Position numbers and translations under genes: made by a program
Notes under the pieces: model-generated
The model's input: only the letters and a program-made list of their open reading frames with translations
What the model was told of the DNA's origin: nothing
The model's database searches: none
DNA from: Afifellaceae bacterium
GTDB taxonomy: Bacteria; Pseudomonadota; Alphaproteobacteria; Rhizobiales; Afifellaceae
NCBI GenBank assembly: GCA_028284625.1
Contig: JANQRH010000006.1
Location: forward strand, 23,527 to 87,526
Direction: 5' to 3'
DNA: 64,000 nt
In this document: positions 27,128 to 36,790 of the stretch, piece by piece
Layout: every line of letters begins with the position of its first letter
Position numbering within the stretch: position 1 is the stretch's first letter

Positions 27128-27967
27128 GTGAGTGCGGCACCGCAACTCGACCCGTTTCTGCCGGATATCTACAGCGTCCGCGACGTCCGCCGTGAGCTTC
27201 CCGACACGGTAACATTGGAGGTCGCGCCCAAGGCCGGCGCGCGCCCGGATTTTGAGCCCGGGCAATTCAACATGCTCTATGCCTTCGGCATCGGCGAGAT
27301 CGCCATCAGCTTGAGCGGCAGCGCCGGCTCCGGCGAGACGTTCATCCACACCGTCCGCGAGGTCGGCGCCGTCAGCGCGGCAATATCGAAGCTGGAGGTC
27401 GGTGCGGAGCTCGGCCTGCGCGGTCCCTACGGGGCCGGCTGGCCGGTGAACGCGGCGGAAGGGTCCGACGTCGTCTTTGTCGCCGGCGGCCTGGGCTTGG
27501 CGCCGCTCCGCCCCGCGATCCTTCATGTCCTGGCGAACCGCAACCGCTACGGCCGCGTTGTGCTGCTCTTCGGGAGCCGCAACCCGACGGACCTGCTTTA
27601 TCGCGACGAGCTTGCCGTGTGGCGTCAGCGCCTCGACGTGGATATCGACGTCACGGTCGACCACGCCGACGCTGAATGGCGCGGCAATGTCGGCGTCGTT
27701 CCGGCGCTGATCCCTCGCGCGTCGTTCGATCCGACCGACACCATCGCCTTTGTCTGCGGCCCGGAGGTGATGATGCGCTTCTCCGTTGCCGCGTTGCGTG
27801 ACGCCGGCGTGCCGCTTGACCATGTCTATGTCTCGATGGAGCGCAATATGAAATGCGCCATCGGCCTGTGCGGGCATTGCCAGTTCGGGCCGACCTTCGT
27901 GTGCAAGGACGGGCCGGTGATGCGGTTTGACGCGATCGCCGACATCTTTTCGATCCGGGAGATATGA
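27128..27967 (+). CDS. hyhG: Group 3b hydrogenase gamma subunit (FAD/NAD(P)-binding)
   Basis: About 279 residues from the GTG at 27128, preceded by GGGAGG; an ATG at 27113 has no Shine-Dalgarno. Domains: FAD-binding barrel ([20 protein letters not shown], ~38-57), NAD(P)-binding fold ([15 protein letters not shown], ~116-130) and a C-terminal 2Fe-2S site ([20 protein letters not shown]). Family members exchange electrons with NAD(P)H. Group 3b enzymes mostly use NADP(H), but the coenzyme preference cannot be read here. Confidence 0.9.
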   Translation: MSAAPQLDPFLPDIYSVRDVRRELPDTVTLEVAPKAGARPDFEPGQFNMLYAFGIGEIAISLSGSAGSGETFIHTVREVGAVSAAISKLEVGAELGLRGPYGAGWPVNAAEGSDVVFVAGGLGLAPLRPAILHVLANRNRYGRVVLLFGSRNPTDLLYRDELAVWRQRLDVDIDVTVDHADAEWRGNVGVVPALIPRASFDPTDTIAFVCGPEVMMRFSVAALRDAGVPLDHVYVSMERNMKCAIGLCGHCQFGPTFVCKDGPVMRFDAIADIFSIREI

Positions 27968-27968
27968 C

Positions 27969-28745
27969 ATGAGCGAAGCGAAGCGCCCACGGCTCGCGGT
28001 TTGGAAATTCGCCTCATGCGACGGCTGCCAGCTATCGCTGCTGGATTGCGAGGATGAGCTCCTTGCGCTTGCCGGCGCCATCGAGATCGCCAACTTTCCT
28101 GAGGCCTCCAGCGCGATCTCGGACGGACCTTATGATCTCTCGCTCGTGGAGGGGTCGATCACCACGCCGCATGACGCCGAGCGCATCCAGATGGTGCGCG
28201 AGCAATCCAAGTTCCTCGTCACGATCGGCGCCTGCGCCACCGCCGGCGGCATCCAGGCGCTGCGTAACTTCGCCGACGTCAACGAGTTCATTTCGGTGGT
28301 GTATGCCTCGCCGCATTACATCAAGACGTTGGAGACCTCGACGGCGATCGCCGACCACATTCCGGTCGACTACGAGCTGCACGGTTGCCCCATCAACAAG
28401 ATGCAGCTTGTGGAGGTCATCTCCGCGTTCATCGCCGGCCGCAAGCCGGCGATCGCGTCGCATAGCGTGTGCGTTGAGTGCAAGCAGCGCGGCACGGTCT
28501 GCGTGATGGTGCAGGGCACGCCCTGCCTGGGTCCGGTGACGCATGCCGGTTGCGGGGCGATCTGCCCCGCCTATCGGCGCGGCTGCTACGGCTGCTACGG
28601 TCCGATGGAGGATCCCAATACCGCGGCGCTGGCGCGGGAATGGCAGCAGCTCGGTAAGACGCCGCGTGACGTTCAGCACGCTTTTCGCACCTATAACGCC
28701 GGGGCGGAGGCGTTTTTGAAAGAAGGCCAAGCGCATGGCAACTAA
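27969..28745 (+). CDS. hyhS: Group 3b hydrogenase small (delta) subunit
   Basis: 258 residues; ATG one base after the gamma stop. Iron-sulfur ligands: [13 protein letters not shown] (Cys17, Cys20), then GACATAGG and HGCPIN for the proximal cluster. Further cysteines ([29 protein letters not shown] and GCYGCYGP) fit two more 4Fe-4S clusters. There is no twin-arginine signal, so the enzyme is cytoplasmic, as expected for group 3. It relays electrons from the Ni-Fe centre to beta/gamma. Confidence 0.93.
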   Translation: MSEAKRPRLAVWKFASCDGCQLSLLDCEDELLALAGAIEIANFPEASSAISDGPYDLSLVEGSITTPHDAERIQMVREQSKFLVTIGACATAGGIQALRNFADVNEFISVVYASPHYIKTLETSTAIADHIPVDYELHGCPINKMQLVEVISAFIAGRKPAIASHSVCVECKQRGTVCVMVQGTPCLGPVTHAGCGAICPAYRRGCYGCYGPMEDPNTAALAREWQQLGKTPRDVQHAFRTYNAGAEAFLKEGQAHGN

Positions 28746-30024
28746 ATCGATAAAGGTCGACTACCTTGCGCGTGTCGAAGGTGAGGGCGCGCTCGATCTG
28801 CACATCAAAGACGGTCAGGTGACCGCGGCGCAGCTTCGCATCTTCGAGCCGCCGCGCTTCTTCGAGGCCTTCTTGCGTGGGCGGAGCTATGCGGAGACGC
28901 CCGACATCGTCGCGCGCATCTGCGGCATCTGCCCGATCGCCTATCAAATGAGCGCGGTGCACGCGATCGAGCAGGCCTTCGGCGTAACGGTCGACGGCCA
29001 GCTCCGCGCGCTGAGGCGGCTCATCTATTGCGGCGAGTGGATCGAGAGCCACGGCCTGCATGTCGTGATGCTGCACGCGCCGGACTTCCTCGGATTCCAC
29101 GACGCCATCCAGATGGCCGGCGATCACGCCGAGATCGTGCAGGGCGGCCTGGCCCTGAAGAAGGCCGGCAACGAATTGCTGCGCGTTCTGGGCGGGCGCG
29201 AGATTCATCCCATCAACGTCAAGGCCGGCGGCTTCTACCGGCTGCCGACGCGCGCCGAGATGGCGCCAGTGGCCGAAGACCTCAAGCGGGCCCGCGACAT
29301 TGCGGTCGACCTGGTGCGCTGGGTCGCTAAGCTTCCGTTCCCCGATTACGAGCGCGACTACGAGTTCGTGGCGTTGCGCCACCCCGACGAATATCCGTTC
29401 AACGAAGGGCGTCTGGTCTCTAATCGCGGCATCGACGTCGACATCTCCGAATTCGACGATGAGTTCGAGGAGCGGCATGTGGAGCATTCCACAGCGCTGC
29501 ATTCGGTGGTGAAGCGCCGCGGCCCCTACCTGGTCGGCCCGTTGGCCCGCTATGCGCTGAACTACGAGCTTCTGCCGCAATCGGTGAAGGATTTGGCGGC
29601 CGAAATCGGGCTCGGTCCGGTCTGCAAGAACCCGTTCCAGAGCATCATCGTCCGTGCGCTGGAGGTGCTGTTTGCCTGCGAGGAGGCGCTGAGGATCATC
29701 GACGATTACGATCCGTCTCAGCCCGCTTCCGTGCCGTTTGAGACACGCGCCGGCGTTGGCTATGGCTGCACGGAGGCGCCGCGCGGCATTTGCTGGCATC
29801 GCTACGAGCTTGCCGATGACGGTTCGATCGTCTCTGCGCGCATCGTGCCGCCCACGTCGCAGAACCAGCCGAGCATTGAGGCGGACCTCGCGGCGGTCGC
29901 CTCGACCATGCTCAACGAGACCGACGATCGGATTCGGCATCGCTGCGAGCAAAGCATCCGCAACTACGACCCCTGCATCTCCTGCTCGGTGCATTTCCTC
30001 AATCTGACGATCCATAGGTCATGA
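28735..30024 (+). CDS. hyhL: Group 3b hydrogenase large (alpha) subunit with Ni-Fe site
   Basis: 429 residues, overlapping the small subunit gene by 11 bases. The L1 motif RICGICP (Cys63, Cys66) and the L2 motif DPCISC (Cys414, Cys417) followed by SVH (His420) supply the four Ni-Fe cysteines. After His420 a nine-residue tail FLNLTIHRS remains; it should be cut off by the maturation endopeptidase encoded next. These are group 3b-type motifs, and the subunit layout supports this over group 3d. Confidence 0.94.
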   Translation: MATKSIKVDYLARVEGEGALDLHIKDGQVTAAQLRIFEPPRFFEAFLRGRSYAETPDIVARICGICPIAYQMSAVHAIEQAFGVTVDGQLRALRRLIYCGEWIESHGLHVVMLHAPDFLGFHDAIQMAGDHAEIVQGGLALKKAGNELLRVLGGREIHPINVKAGGFYRLPTRAEMAPVAEDLKRARDIAVDLVRWVAKLPFPDYERDYEFVALRHPDEYPFNEGRLVSNRGIDVDISEFDDEFEERHVEHSTALHSVVKRRGPYLVGPLARYALNYELLPQSVKDLAAEIGLGPVCKNPFQSIIVRALEVLFACEEALRIIDDYDPSQPASVPFETRAGVGYGCTEAPRGICWHRYELADDGSIVSARIVPPTSQNQPSIEADLAAVASTMLNETDDRIRHRCEQSIRNYDPCISCSVHFLNLTIHRS

Positions 30025-30539
30025 GCAGAGCGACGGACGGGGAGAGGCTGGCGCACAAGGTTCTCGTCGTCGGCATCGGCAACCCCGTTCGCGGGGATGA
30101 CGCCATCGGGGCAGCCGTTGCGAAAGCGCTGGCTGGGCGGCTGCCCGACAATGTCGCCATTCGCACGCGCGCCGGCGACATGCTGGCGCTGATCGATGAT
30201 TGGGACGGCTTCGACGCACTGATCTGCATCGACGCGGCCGTGCCGATGGGCACGCCCGGCCGCATTCACCGCATCGACCCGAAAGATGAGCCGCTGCCGC
30301 GCGACCCTGTCTATGCCTCCAGCCATGCCTTTGGCGTCGCCGAGGCCATCGGGCTCGGCCAGGCGCTGAACAGCGCGCCGCGGAACATTGTCGTCTTCGC
30401 AATCGAAGGCGCGTCGTTTGAGCGCGGCGCGCCGATGACCCCCGAAGTCGCTGCCGCGATCGACGAGGTGGCGGACCGCGTCGTGGCCGAAGTGGCGCAG
30501 CTCATGCCGCGCGAAGAGGCGGCGCTGGTCGACGCGTGA
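30021..30539 (+). CDS. Hydrogenase maturation endopeptidase
   Basis: 172 residues; its ATG overlaps the large subunit stop (ATGA). The family is the HycI/HybD/HyaD type: [16 protein letters not shown] (with metal-binding Asp), [12 protein letters not shown] and [13 protein letters not shown] with the second conserved His. It removes the C-terminal extension of the large subunit after nickel insertion. No insertion or truncation is seen. It ends the structural operon; the hyp operon starts after 109 bases. Confidence 0.9.
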   Translation: MSRATDGERLAHKVLVVGIGNPVRGDDAIGAAVAKALAGRLPDNVAIRTRAGDMLALIDDWDGFDALICIDAAVPMGTPGRIHRIDPKDEPLPRDPVYASSHAFGVAEAIGLGQALNSAPRNIVVFAIEGASFERGAPMTPEVAAAIDEVADRVVAEVAQLMPREEAALVDA

Positions 30540-30582
30540 TCGTGCCGCTTGAAGCGGCTCGTTCGCCGGCGCATAGCCTGAA

Positions 30583-30596
30583 TTGACGTGCATCAA
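30583..30596 (+). promoter_or_regulatory. FNR/FixK-type box before the hyp operon
   Basis: TTGACGTGCATCAA matches the consensus TTGAT-N4-ATCAA with a single deviation. The hypC ATG is 53 bases downstream; a class II promoter with a -41.5 site would start transcription near 30631. A strong candidate for oxygen-responsive control. Confidence 0.72.
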
Positions 30597-30648
30597 TCGG
30601 GTAGCGCCGATAGAGTGTAGAACCGTTCTGAGCTAACCGGAGAGCTAT

Positions 30649-30951
30649 ATGTGTCTCGGAGTTCCGATGCGGGTTGTGGAGCGCGACGGCTTCATCGCGC
30701 GATGCGAGGCCAAAGGCATCGAGCGCTCGGTGAGCCTGTTTCTTCTCCAGCACGAAACCGTCGATCCCGGCGACCATGTCATGGTGCACGTCGGCTACGC
30801 CATTCAGAAAATGTCTGAGGCCGACGCCGCAAGCGCCTGGCAGCTGATCGACGGCATGCTGGCGGCGGAGGAGGAGATGCTTGCCGCTGAGGAGGCCGAA
30901 GCGGCGGGTGAGGCCGAGTCAGCAAACGAGAAAGTGCACGCCGGTGCATGA
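30649..30951 (+). CDS. hypC: Hydrogenase assembly chaperone HypC
   Basis: 100 residues. The diagnostic N-terminus MCLGVPM with the iron-binding Cys2 is present, followed by the small barrel VERDGFIARCEAKGIERSVS and DHVMVHVGYAIQ. It carries the Fe(CN)2CO group with HypD to the large subunit. An unusual feature is a long Glu/Ala-rich C-terminal tail (~residues 70-96, with the repeated unit MLAAEE). First gene of the hypCABDFE operon. Confidence 0.93.
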   Translation: MCLGVPMRVVERDGFIARCEAKGIERSVSLFLLQHETVDPGDHVMVHVGYAIQKMSEADAASAWQLIDGMLAAEEEMLAAEEAEAAGEAESANEKVHAGA

Positions 30952-31318
30952 GCTGTCGCTCTGTCGTGGGCTTTTGCGCCAGGTCGAACACGTGGCCGAC
31001 GCCCATCGCGCCGTAGAGGTAACTGGCGTGGTTCTGGCGGTCGGGCCGCTGTCCGGGGTCGAGCCGTCGCTCTTATCGCGCGCGTTTCGCCTGGCGCGCG
31101 CCAGTACGATCGCGGAGAATGCCGAGCTTGAGATCGAGCACACGCCGGCAGTCGTGTGGTGCGACACCTGCGGCGTTGAGACCGAGGCTGCGGCCAACGC
31201 GCTGTCATGCGGGCGCTGTGGGGCCTGGAAAGTCACGCTCAAGGCGGGGAATGAGCTCATGTTGAAGCGTGTCGATTTGGTGCCCGCGGAAGAGCCGATC
31301 GTGGCAACGGCGGGCTGA
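30944..31318 (+). CDS. hypA: Hydrogenase nickel incorporation protein HypA
   Basis: 124 residues with a GTG start that overlaps the hypC stop by eight bases; the frame upstream is not HypA-like. The sequence begins (M)HELSLCRGLL, so the nickel-binding His2 is kept. The zinc site has WCDTCG and SCGRCG. It delivers nickel to the large subunit together with HypB. Confidence 0.92.
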   Translation: MHELSLCRGLLRQVEHVADAHRAVEVTGVVLAVGPLSGVEPSLLSRAFRLARASTIAENAELEIEHTPAVVWCDTCGVETEAAANALSCGRCGAWKVTLKAGNELMLKRVDLVPAEEPIVATAG

Positions 31319-31340
31319 CGCGCGGTCCAGGGAGAGAGCC

Positions 31341-32147
31341 ATGTGCGAACATTGCGGATGCGCAGCGACGCCCAATGTTGTCCATGTCAGCGACGCCAAG
31401 GGCACAGTCTCTGCAAAGGCCGCCGATGCGGTCTCTGTGGAACTGGTCACCGGCATTCTCCACGAGAACGATCACGCTGCGGCCCATAATCGCGAGCACT
31501 TCGAACGCCATGGCGTGCTCGCCATCAACGTGATGTCGTCGCCGGGCTCCGGCAAGACGAGTCTGCTTGAGGCGACGATCGACGCCATTGGCGACAAGCA
31601 TCGCATCGCCGTCATCGAAGGCGATCTGGAGACGGAGAACGACGCGAAGCGCATCCGCGCCAAGGGCGTGCCGGCCGTTCAGATCACCACCGGCAGCGCC
31701 TGCCATCTCGACGCGCATATGGTCCACGACGCGCTGCACGCGCTCGACCTCGACGCGGTCGATATCCTGTTCATCGAGAACGTCGGCAATCTTGTTTGTC
31801 CGGCGAGCTTCGATCTCGGCCAGCACGCCAACGTGACGCTGCTGGCGGTGACCGAGGGCGACGACAAGCCCGCCAAATATCCCGTCATGTTTCGCGCCAG
31901 CGATCTGGTGCTTTTGTCCAAGGCGGACTTGCTGGACGTGCTCGACGACTTCTCGCCGGATCGCGCCGCGGATTGCGTCCGCGCGCTGGCCAATCCCGCT
32001 GAGATCGTGCCGGTCTCCGCGCGGCGCGCCGAGACGCTTCACCCATGGACGGCATGGCTTGATGAGCGGCTCGCCGCGTGCCGCAACGGCGAGGCGCTGC
32101 GACCGCGCAACGTGCAATCGCCCGCCGGGCTCGTGGCGGCGGAGTGA
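31341..32147 (+). CDS. hypB: Hydrogenase nickel GTPase HypB
   Basis: 268 residues from the ATG at 31341. The N-terminal MCEHCGC is the high-affinity nickel motif, and the His-poor spacer lacks a nickel-storage histidine run. GTPase features: MSSPGSGKTSL (P-loop, ~65-75), EGDLETENDA, GSACHLDA with metal-binding Cys/His, and LLSKADL. It powers nickel insertion with HypA. Confidence 0.94.
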   Translation: MCEHCGCAATPNVVHVSDAKGTVSAKAADAVSVELVTGILHENDHAAAHNREHFERHGVLAINVMSSPGSGKTSLLEATIDAIGDKHRIAVIEGDLETENDAKRIRAKGVPAVQITTGSACHLDAHMVHDALHALDLDAVDILFIENVGNLVCPASFDLGQHANVTLLAVTEGDDKPAKYPVMFRASDLVLLSKADLLDVLDDFSPDRAADCVRALANPAEIVPVSARRAETLHPWTAWLDERLAACRNGEALRPRNVQSPAGLVAAE

Positions 32148-32152
32148 CCAAG

Positions 32153-33292
32153 ATGACGGCGCCAGCAACCGACGCAAAAGCATGGCTTGAGCGCATCCGT
32201 GCCTTGCCGCTCAAGGAACGCGTCCGCGTCATGAATGTTTGCGGCGGCCATGAGCGCTCCATCTCCATGGCCGGCCTGCGTGGGGCGTTGCCGAGCGAGA
32301 TTGAGTTGATCCCCGGACCCGGATGTCCGGTCTGCGTCTGTCCGGAAGAGGATGTATACGCTGCTATCCAATTGGCGCTGCGGCCGGATGTGATCCTAGT
32401 TGCCTTTGGCGACATGCTGCGCGTGCCGGCAAATGTGCCGAAGAACGAGCCGCGCTCGTTGGAGCAGGCCAAGGCGGCGGGCGGTGACGTCCGGCCGATT
32501 GCCTCGCCGCAGGAAGCGGCGAAGATCGCCGCCGCCCATCCCGACCGCGACGTGGTGTTCTTCGCCGCCGGCTTTGAGACCACCACCGCACCGGTCGCCG
32601 GGCTCGCGGCAGAGGGGCTGCCCCCGAACCTTTCCATCCTCTTGTCTGGGCGGCTGACCTGGCCGGCCGTGGCCGCACTTCTGGAGAGCGAGGAGGCGGG
32701 CTTCGACGCGCTGATCGCTCCGGGCCACGTCTCCGCTGTGATGGGCCCGGAGGAATGGCGCTTCGTCGCGGACGATCACAACATCCCCTCCGCCGTCGCC
32801 GGCTTTGAATCCGACAGCCTTTTGGCGGCGCTCTACTCGGTGCTGCGTCAGCATCTGGAAGGCCGCGCTTTCCTCGACAATTGCTACGCCACCGTCGCCA
32901 GGCCAGGCGGCAATCCGACGGCTCAACGCGTGATGAACGATACGCTCGACGTGGTTGACGCCAACTGGCGCGGCATCGGCGTGATCCCGCGTTCCGGCTT
33001 CGCGCTGAAGGCCGAGCTGGCATCCTTCGATGCGAACCGGCGGTTCGAGCTCGACGCCGACGCGTTCCGCAAACGCGCCGGCGAGATGCCACCGGGATGC
33101 GACTGCGCGCGCGTCGTTCTCGGCAAGATCTATCCGAACCAATGCGTGCTCTACGGAAAGGCCTGCACGCCGCGCAATCCGATCGGCCCGTGCATGGTGT
33201 CGGACGAAGGCGCGTGCCGCATCTGGTGGTCGACCGGGATCAGGCAGGGCGCCGCACACAGTGCCGATGAGCACGCAGCGGCGCGCTATTGA
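32153..33292 (+). CDS. hypD: Hydrogenase formation protein HypD
   Basis: 379 residues from the ATG at 32153 (GGAG eight bases upstream; GTG 32144 is too close to that site). HypD signatures are VMNVCGGHERSI, PGPGCPVCVCPEEDV and GFETTTAP, and a C-terminal 4Fe-4S binding region GCDCARVVLGK plus YGKACTPRNPIGPCMVS. With HypC it builds the iron-cyanide-carbonyl unit. Confidence 0.94.
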   Translation: MTAPATDAKAWLERIRALPLKERVRVMNVCGGHERSISMAGLRGALPSEIELIPGPGCPVCVCPEEDVYAAIQLALRPDVILVAFGDMLRVPANVPKNEPRSLEQAKAAGGDVRPIASPQEAAKIAAAHPDRDVVFFAAGFETTTAPVAGLAAEGLPPNLSILLSGRLTWPAVAALLESEEAGFDALIAPGHVSAVMGPEEWRFVADDHNIPSAVAGFESDSLLAALYSVLRQHLEGRAFLDNCYATVARPGGNPTAQRVMNDTLDVVDANWRGIGVIPRSGFALKAELASFDANRRFELDADAFRKRAGEMPPGCDCARVVLGKIYPNQCVLYGKACTPRNPIGPCMVSDEGACRIWWSTGIRQGAAHSADEHAAARY

Positions 33293-35585
33293 GGCGCAAG
33301 ACGAGCGGACCGCACGCCAAATCGTGATCGGCGGGCGCGTCCAGGGCGTCGGCTTCCGGCCGTTCGTCTATCGCATGGCTGCGCGCTACGGCCTGAGCGG
33401 CCGGGTGCAGAACGGCCCCGGGCAGGTGGTGATCCACGTCGAAGGCGACGCGCAGGCCATCACCGACTTTGAAAGAGCGCTAGTCAATGCCGCGCCGCCG
33501 CTCGCGGAGCCGCATCTTAAGAGCGCGACGGCGACCGCTGTTGAGGATGCGCACGGTTTTCATATCGACGCCAGCGAAGAGGGCGCGGCAGCCGACGTGC
33601 ATCTGCCGCCCGACATGTTCTGCTGCGCCGATTGCCTGGCGGAGATGCGCGATCCCGCGGAGCGCCGCTTCGGCTACGCCTTCACCAATTGTACGCAATG
33701 CGGCCCGCGCTACACGATCATCAAGGCGCTGCCCTACGACCGGCCTAAGACGTCGATGGCCGGCTTCACGCTCTGCCCACGTTGCCGGCGCGAATATGAC
33801 GATCCGTCCGACCGCCGCTTTCACGCGCAGCCGCTGGCCTGTCCCGCATGCGGTCCGACGCTCACCTTTCAGCGGGGCGACGCCGAACCGATCGTCGGGG
33901 AGGGGGCGCTCGCCGCAACGCTCGCCGCTTTGCGCGATGGCGGGATCGTCGCGGTCAAGGGCGTCGGCGGTTATCACCTGATGTGCGATGCCTCGAACGA
34001 CGCGGCGATCGCGAATCTGCGCGCGCGAAAACACCGGCCGCACAAGCCGCTCGCCGTGATGTTCCCGCAACGCGGCGCCGACGGGCTTGAGGTCGTTCGC
34101 GAACACGTCGCCCTCGACGACGCTGAAGCGCGCGCAGTCGCCGACCCGGCGCGGCCGATCGTGCTGGCGTGCCGGCGCGACGAGAGCCCGCTGAGCCACG
34201 CCCTCGCGCCCGGCCTCAACGAGCTTGGCGTGTTCCTGCCCTACAGCCCGCTACACCATCTTCTGCTCGGCGAGTTCGGTGCGCCCCTCGTCGCCACGTC
34301 CGGCAACATCAGCGGCGAGCCCGTGATCACCGACAATTCCGAGGCCGCCAGTCGGCTCGGTTCGGTGGCTGATGCCTTCCTGCATCACGACCGGCCGATC
34401 GTGCGGCCGGCTGACGATTCCGTCACGCGCATCATCGCGGGCCGGCCGCGACCCATCCGCATCGGCCGCGGCCGCGCGCCGCTGGAGCTCACCCTGCCGC
34501 ACGCTTTAGCGGAGCCGATTCTCGCCGTTGGCGGCCACATGAAGGGCGCAATCGCGCTCGGATGGGATCAGCGCATCGTCGTTTCGCCGCATATCAGCGA
34601 GCTCGACAGTCCGCGCAGCCTGCAGGTCCTCAAGCAGGTGATCGCCGACCTGCAGGCGCTCTACCGGGTCGAAGCACGGCGCGTCGTATGCGACGCCCAT
34701 CCCGGCTATGCGAGCACGCGCTGGGCCGGGGAGCAGGACCTGCCCGTCACAAAGGTGCAGCACCATGTGGCGCATGCCTCGGCACTGGCGGCGGAGCATC
34801 CGCACATCGAACGCTGGTTGGTCTTCGCCTGGGACGGCATCGGCCTCGGCGAAGCGGACGAGCTGTGGGGCGGCGAGGCTTTCGCGGGAGCGCCCGGCGC
34901 GTGGCGTCGCATCGGCAGCATGCGGCGGTTCAGTGTGACCGGCGGCGACCGCGTCGGTCGCGAGCCGTGGCGCTCTGCAGCGGGTCTCATGTGGGAAGCG
35001 GGGCGGCAATGGTCGCCGGCGCGGGATGAGGACGGTCTCACCGCTCAGGCCTGGCGAAAGGACATTGGCACGACGCGCACCTCCTCCGTCGGGCGCTTGT
35101 TCGATGCCGCCGCGTCGCTCGTCCTCGGCGTCGATGTTGCGAGCTTCGAGGGGCAGGGGCCGATGTTTTTGGAAAGCGCTGCCACGCAGTGGGCGGAGCC
35201 GATAACACTGCCGCTGAGGCGCGACGAAGACGGTGTCTGGCGCAGCGACTGGGAGCCGCTCCTGTCTGTCCTGACCGATCAGGACCGCACCGTGGCTGAA
35301 CGCGCCGGCATCTTTCACGCAAGCATCGCCCAGGCGCTTGTCGACCAGGCACACGCGCTTGTGGAGACGGAGAAGCCGCAGGCCATCGGCCTCACCGGTG
35401 GGGTGTTCCAGAACCGCCTTCTGTCGGAGCGTGTGATCGCCCTTCTCAATGAGAACGGCTTTGAGGCTCGCCTGCCGGAAATCGTGCCGGCCAATGATGG
35501 CGGTTTGGCGTTCGGCCAGGTTATTGAGGTTCTCGCCGCCGACAACACGGCCCCACAGGCGGTCGAAGCAGGAAATACGTCATGA
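33267..35585 (+). CDS. hypF: Carbamoyltransferase HypF
   Basis: 772 residues; the ATG at 33267 lies 26 bases inside hypD. The longer open frame before it is a shadow of hypD. Domains: acylphosphatase (GGRVQGVGFRPFVYRMA, ~23-39), two zinc fingers (CCADC..CTQCGPR and CPRC..CPACGP), YrdC-like (ATSGNISGEPV region) and the C-terminal carbamoyltransferase with HHVAHASALA and FAWDGIGLG. It makes the carbamoyl group that becomes the cyanide ligands. Confidence 0.94.
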   Translation: MSTQRRAIEAQDERTARQIVIGGRVQGVGFRPFVYRMAARYGLSGRVQNGPGQVVIHVEGDAQAITDFERALVNAAPPLAEPHLKSATATAVEDAHGFHIDASEEGAAADVHLPPDMFCCADCLAEMRDPAERRFGYAFTNCTQCGPRYTIIKALPYDRPKTSMAGFTLCPRCRREYDDPSDRRFHAQPLACPACGPTLTFQRGDAEPIVGEGALAATLAALRDGGIVAVKGVGGYHLMCDASNDAAIANLRARKHRPHKPLAVMFPQRGADGLEVVREHVALDDAEARAVADPARPIVLACRRDESPLSHALAPGLNELGVFLPYSPLHHLLLGEFGAPLVATSGNISGEPVITDNSEAASRLGSVADAFLHHDRPIVRPADDSVTRIIAGRPRPIRIGRGRAPLELTLPHALAEPILAVGGHMKGAIALGWDQRIVVSPHISELDSPRSLQVLKQVIADLQALYRVEARRVVCDAHPGYASTRWAGEQDLPVTKVQHHVAHASALAAEHPHIERWLVFAWDGIGLGEADELWGGEAFAGAPGAWRRIGSMRRFSVTGGDRVGREPWRSAAGLMWEAGRQWSPARDEDGLTAQAWRKDIGTTRTSSVGRLFDAAASLVLGVDVASFEGQGPMFLESAATQWAEPITLPLRRDEDGVWRSDWEPLLSVLTDQDRTVAERAGIFHASIAQALVDQAHALVETEKPQAIGLTGGVFQNRLLSERVIALLNENGFEARLPEIVPANDGGLAFGQVIEVLAADNTAPQAVEAGNTS

Positions 35586-36592
35586 TGGACGACCGGCATG
35601 TCTCGCTCGCGCATGGCAATGGCGGCCGCTTCATGCGTGAGATGATTGAGGAGGTGTTCGTCAGTCATCTCGGCGATTCCGCCCTTGACGTGCATCTCGA
35701 CGCAGCGCCGCTGACGCTGCCGCCCGACAAGGTGCCGTGCATCACCACGGATGCCTTCACCGTCCAGCCGTTGGAGTTTCCCGGCGGCGATATCGGCTCG
35801 CTTGCCGTCAACGGCACGGTCAACGACCTCGCCGTCTCAGGCGCAGCGCCGCAGGCCCTGACGCTCAACGCCATCATCGAGGAAGGTCTTGAGATGGCGT
35901 GCCTCATCCGCATCGTGAAGAGCCTTGCGGAAGCCGCGCGCATCGCCGGGGTCCACATTGTTGCGGGCGACACCAAGGTTGTGCCGCGCGGCCATGGCGG
36001 CGGGCTCTATCTGGCGACCACGGGGCTCGGCCTGCGCGACGCGACATGGCGCCTCGGCTTCGACCGGATCCGTGGCGGCGATGTGCTGCTGGTCAGCGGC
36101 CCCATCGGCGATCACGGTATTGCAGTCATGCTGGCGCGCGAGGCCTTCGACCTGAGCGGCCCGGTGCGCTCCGATTGTGCGGCGGTGACCCCGCTTGCAT
36201 TGCCGCTCGCCAAGATCGATGGCGTGCGCTTCATGCGCGATCCGACGCGCGGCGGGCTAGCCACCGTGGCGCATGAGATCGCCGCGGCGACGTCGCTTAA
36301 TGTGCGGCTCAGCGAGACGGAGATTCCGGTGCGCGATCCGGTTCGATCCGTCTGCGAGATGCTCGGCTACGATCCCTACTATCTGGCCTGCGAGGGGCGC
36401 GTGGTCGCCATCGCCGCGCCAGATGCCGCCGACGAGGTGCTGAAGCTTTGGCGGTCCTTGCCCGATGGCGAAGGCGCAGCGCGGATCGGCGTGCTGAGCC
36501 AAGGGGCCGGGCACGTCGTGCTGGAAACGGAGATCGGCGGCGAGCGGCTGCTGGAGGAACTTGAGGACGATCCGCTGCCGCGTATCTGCTGA
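35582..36592 (+). CDS. hypE: Hydrogenase expression/formation protein HypE
   Basis: 336 residues; its ATG overlaps the hypF stop. The start SLAHGNGGRFMREMIEEVF and the segment FPGGDIGSLAVNGTVNDLAV are typical. The C-terminus PRIC carries the cysteine that accepts the carbamoyl group and is dehydrated to thiocyanate. It is the last gene of the operon. Confidence 0.94.
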   Translation: MMDDRHVSLAHGNGGRFMREMIEEVFVSHLGDSALDVHLDAAPLTLPPDKVPCITTDAFTVQPLEFPGGDIGSLAVNGTVNDLAVSGAAPQALTLNAIIEEGLEMACLIRIVKSLAEAARIAGVHIVAGDTKVVPRGHGGGLYLATTGLGLRDATWRLGFDRIRGGDVLLVSGPIGDHGIAVMLAREAFDLSGPVRSDCAAVTPLALPLAKIDGVRFMRDPTRGGLATVAHEIAAATSLNVRLSETEIPVRDPVRSVCEMLGYDPYYLACEGRVVAIAAPDAADEVLKLWRSLPDGEGAARIGVLSQGAGHVVLETEIGGERLLEELEDDPLPRIC

Positions 36593-36605
36593 TCCGGCTG
36601 CGCAG

Positions 36606-36624
36606 GCGCCCGCATCGGGCGCTT
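36606..36624 (+). terminator. Hairpin after hypE
   Basis: GCGCCCG and CGGGCGC pair around the loop CAT, 14 bases after the hypE stop, followed by TT. The T-run is short, so it is a putative rather than certain terminator. Confidence 0.45.
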
Positions 36625-36790
36625 CCGCTAAGAATCCAGGCGACTTGAAGTGGCATAATTCCCTGTTGAGCAAGGGGATGCGGCCGCTTGTTGTCCGCCG
36701 GGTCGCGCCCTAGCATTGCATGTCTTTGATTCTCGGTGGGAACGCCGAGGCCCGGCGGTTGGGCGGGCAGCCGCATAAAGGGGACGAGGC

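Noticed and set aside
26768..28093. 441-codon antisense frame across the cyclic-nucleotide and gamma genes
   Set aside because: Covers three genes on the opposite strand; composition typical of shadows.
28429..30015. 528-codon frame antisense to the hydrogenase large subunit
   Set aside because: The sense strand encodes an intact hydrogenase subunit; the antisense product has no recognisable domain.
25533..30024. Group 3d (HoxHYFU) or membrane uptake hydrogenase
   Set aside because: There is no HoxF/HoxU-like diaphorase, no twin-arginine signal on the small subunit and no cytochrome b gene; the beta/gamma layout fits group 3b.
33030..33266. Extended N-terminus of hypF
   Set aside because: These codons overlap hypD and lack HypF character; the acylphosphatase domain starts shortly after the ATG at 33267.
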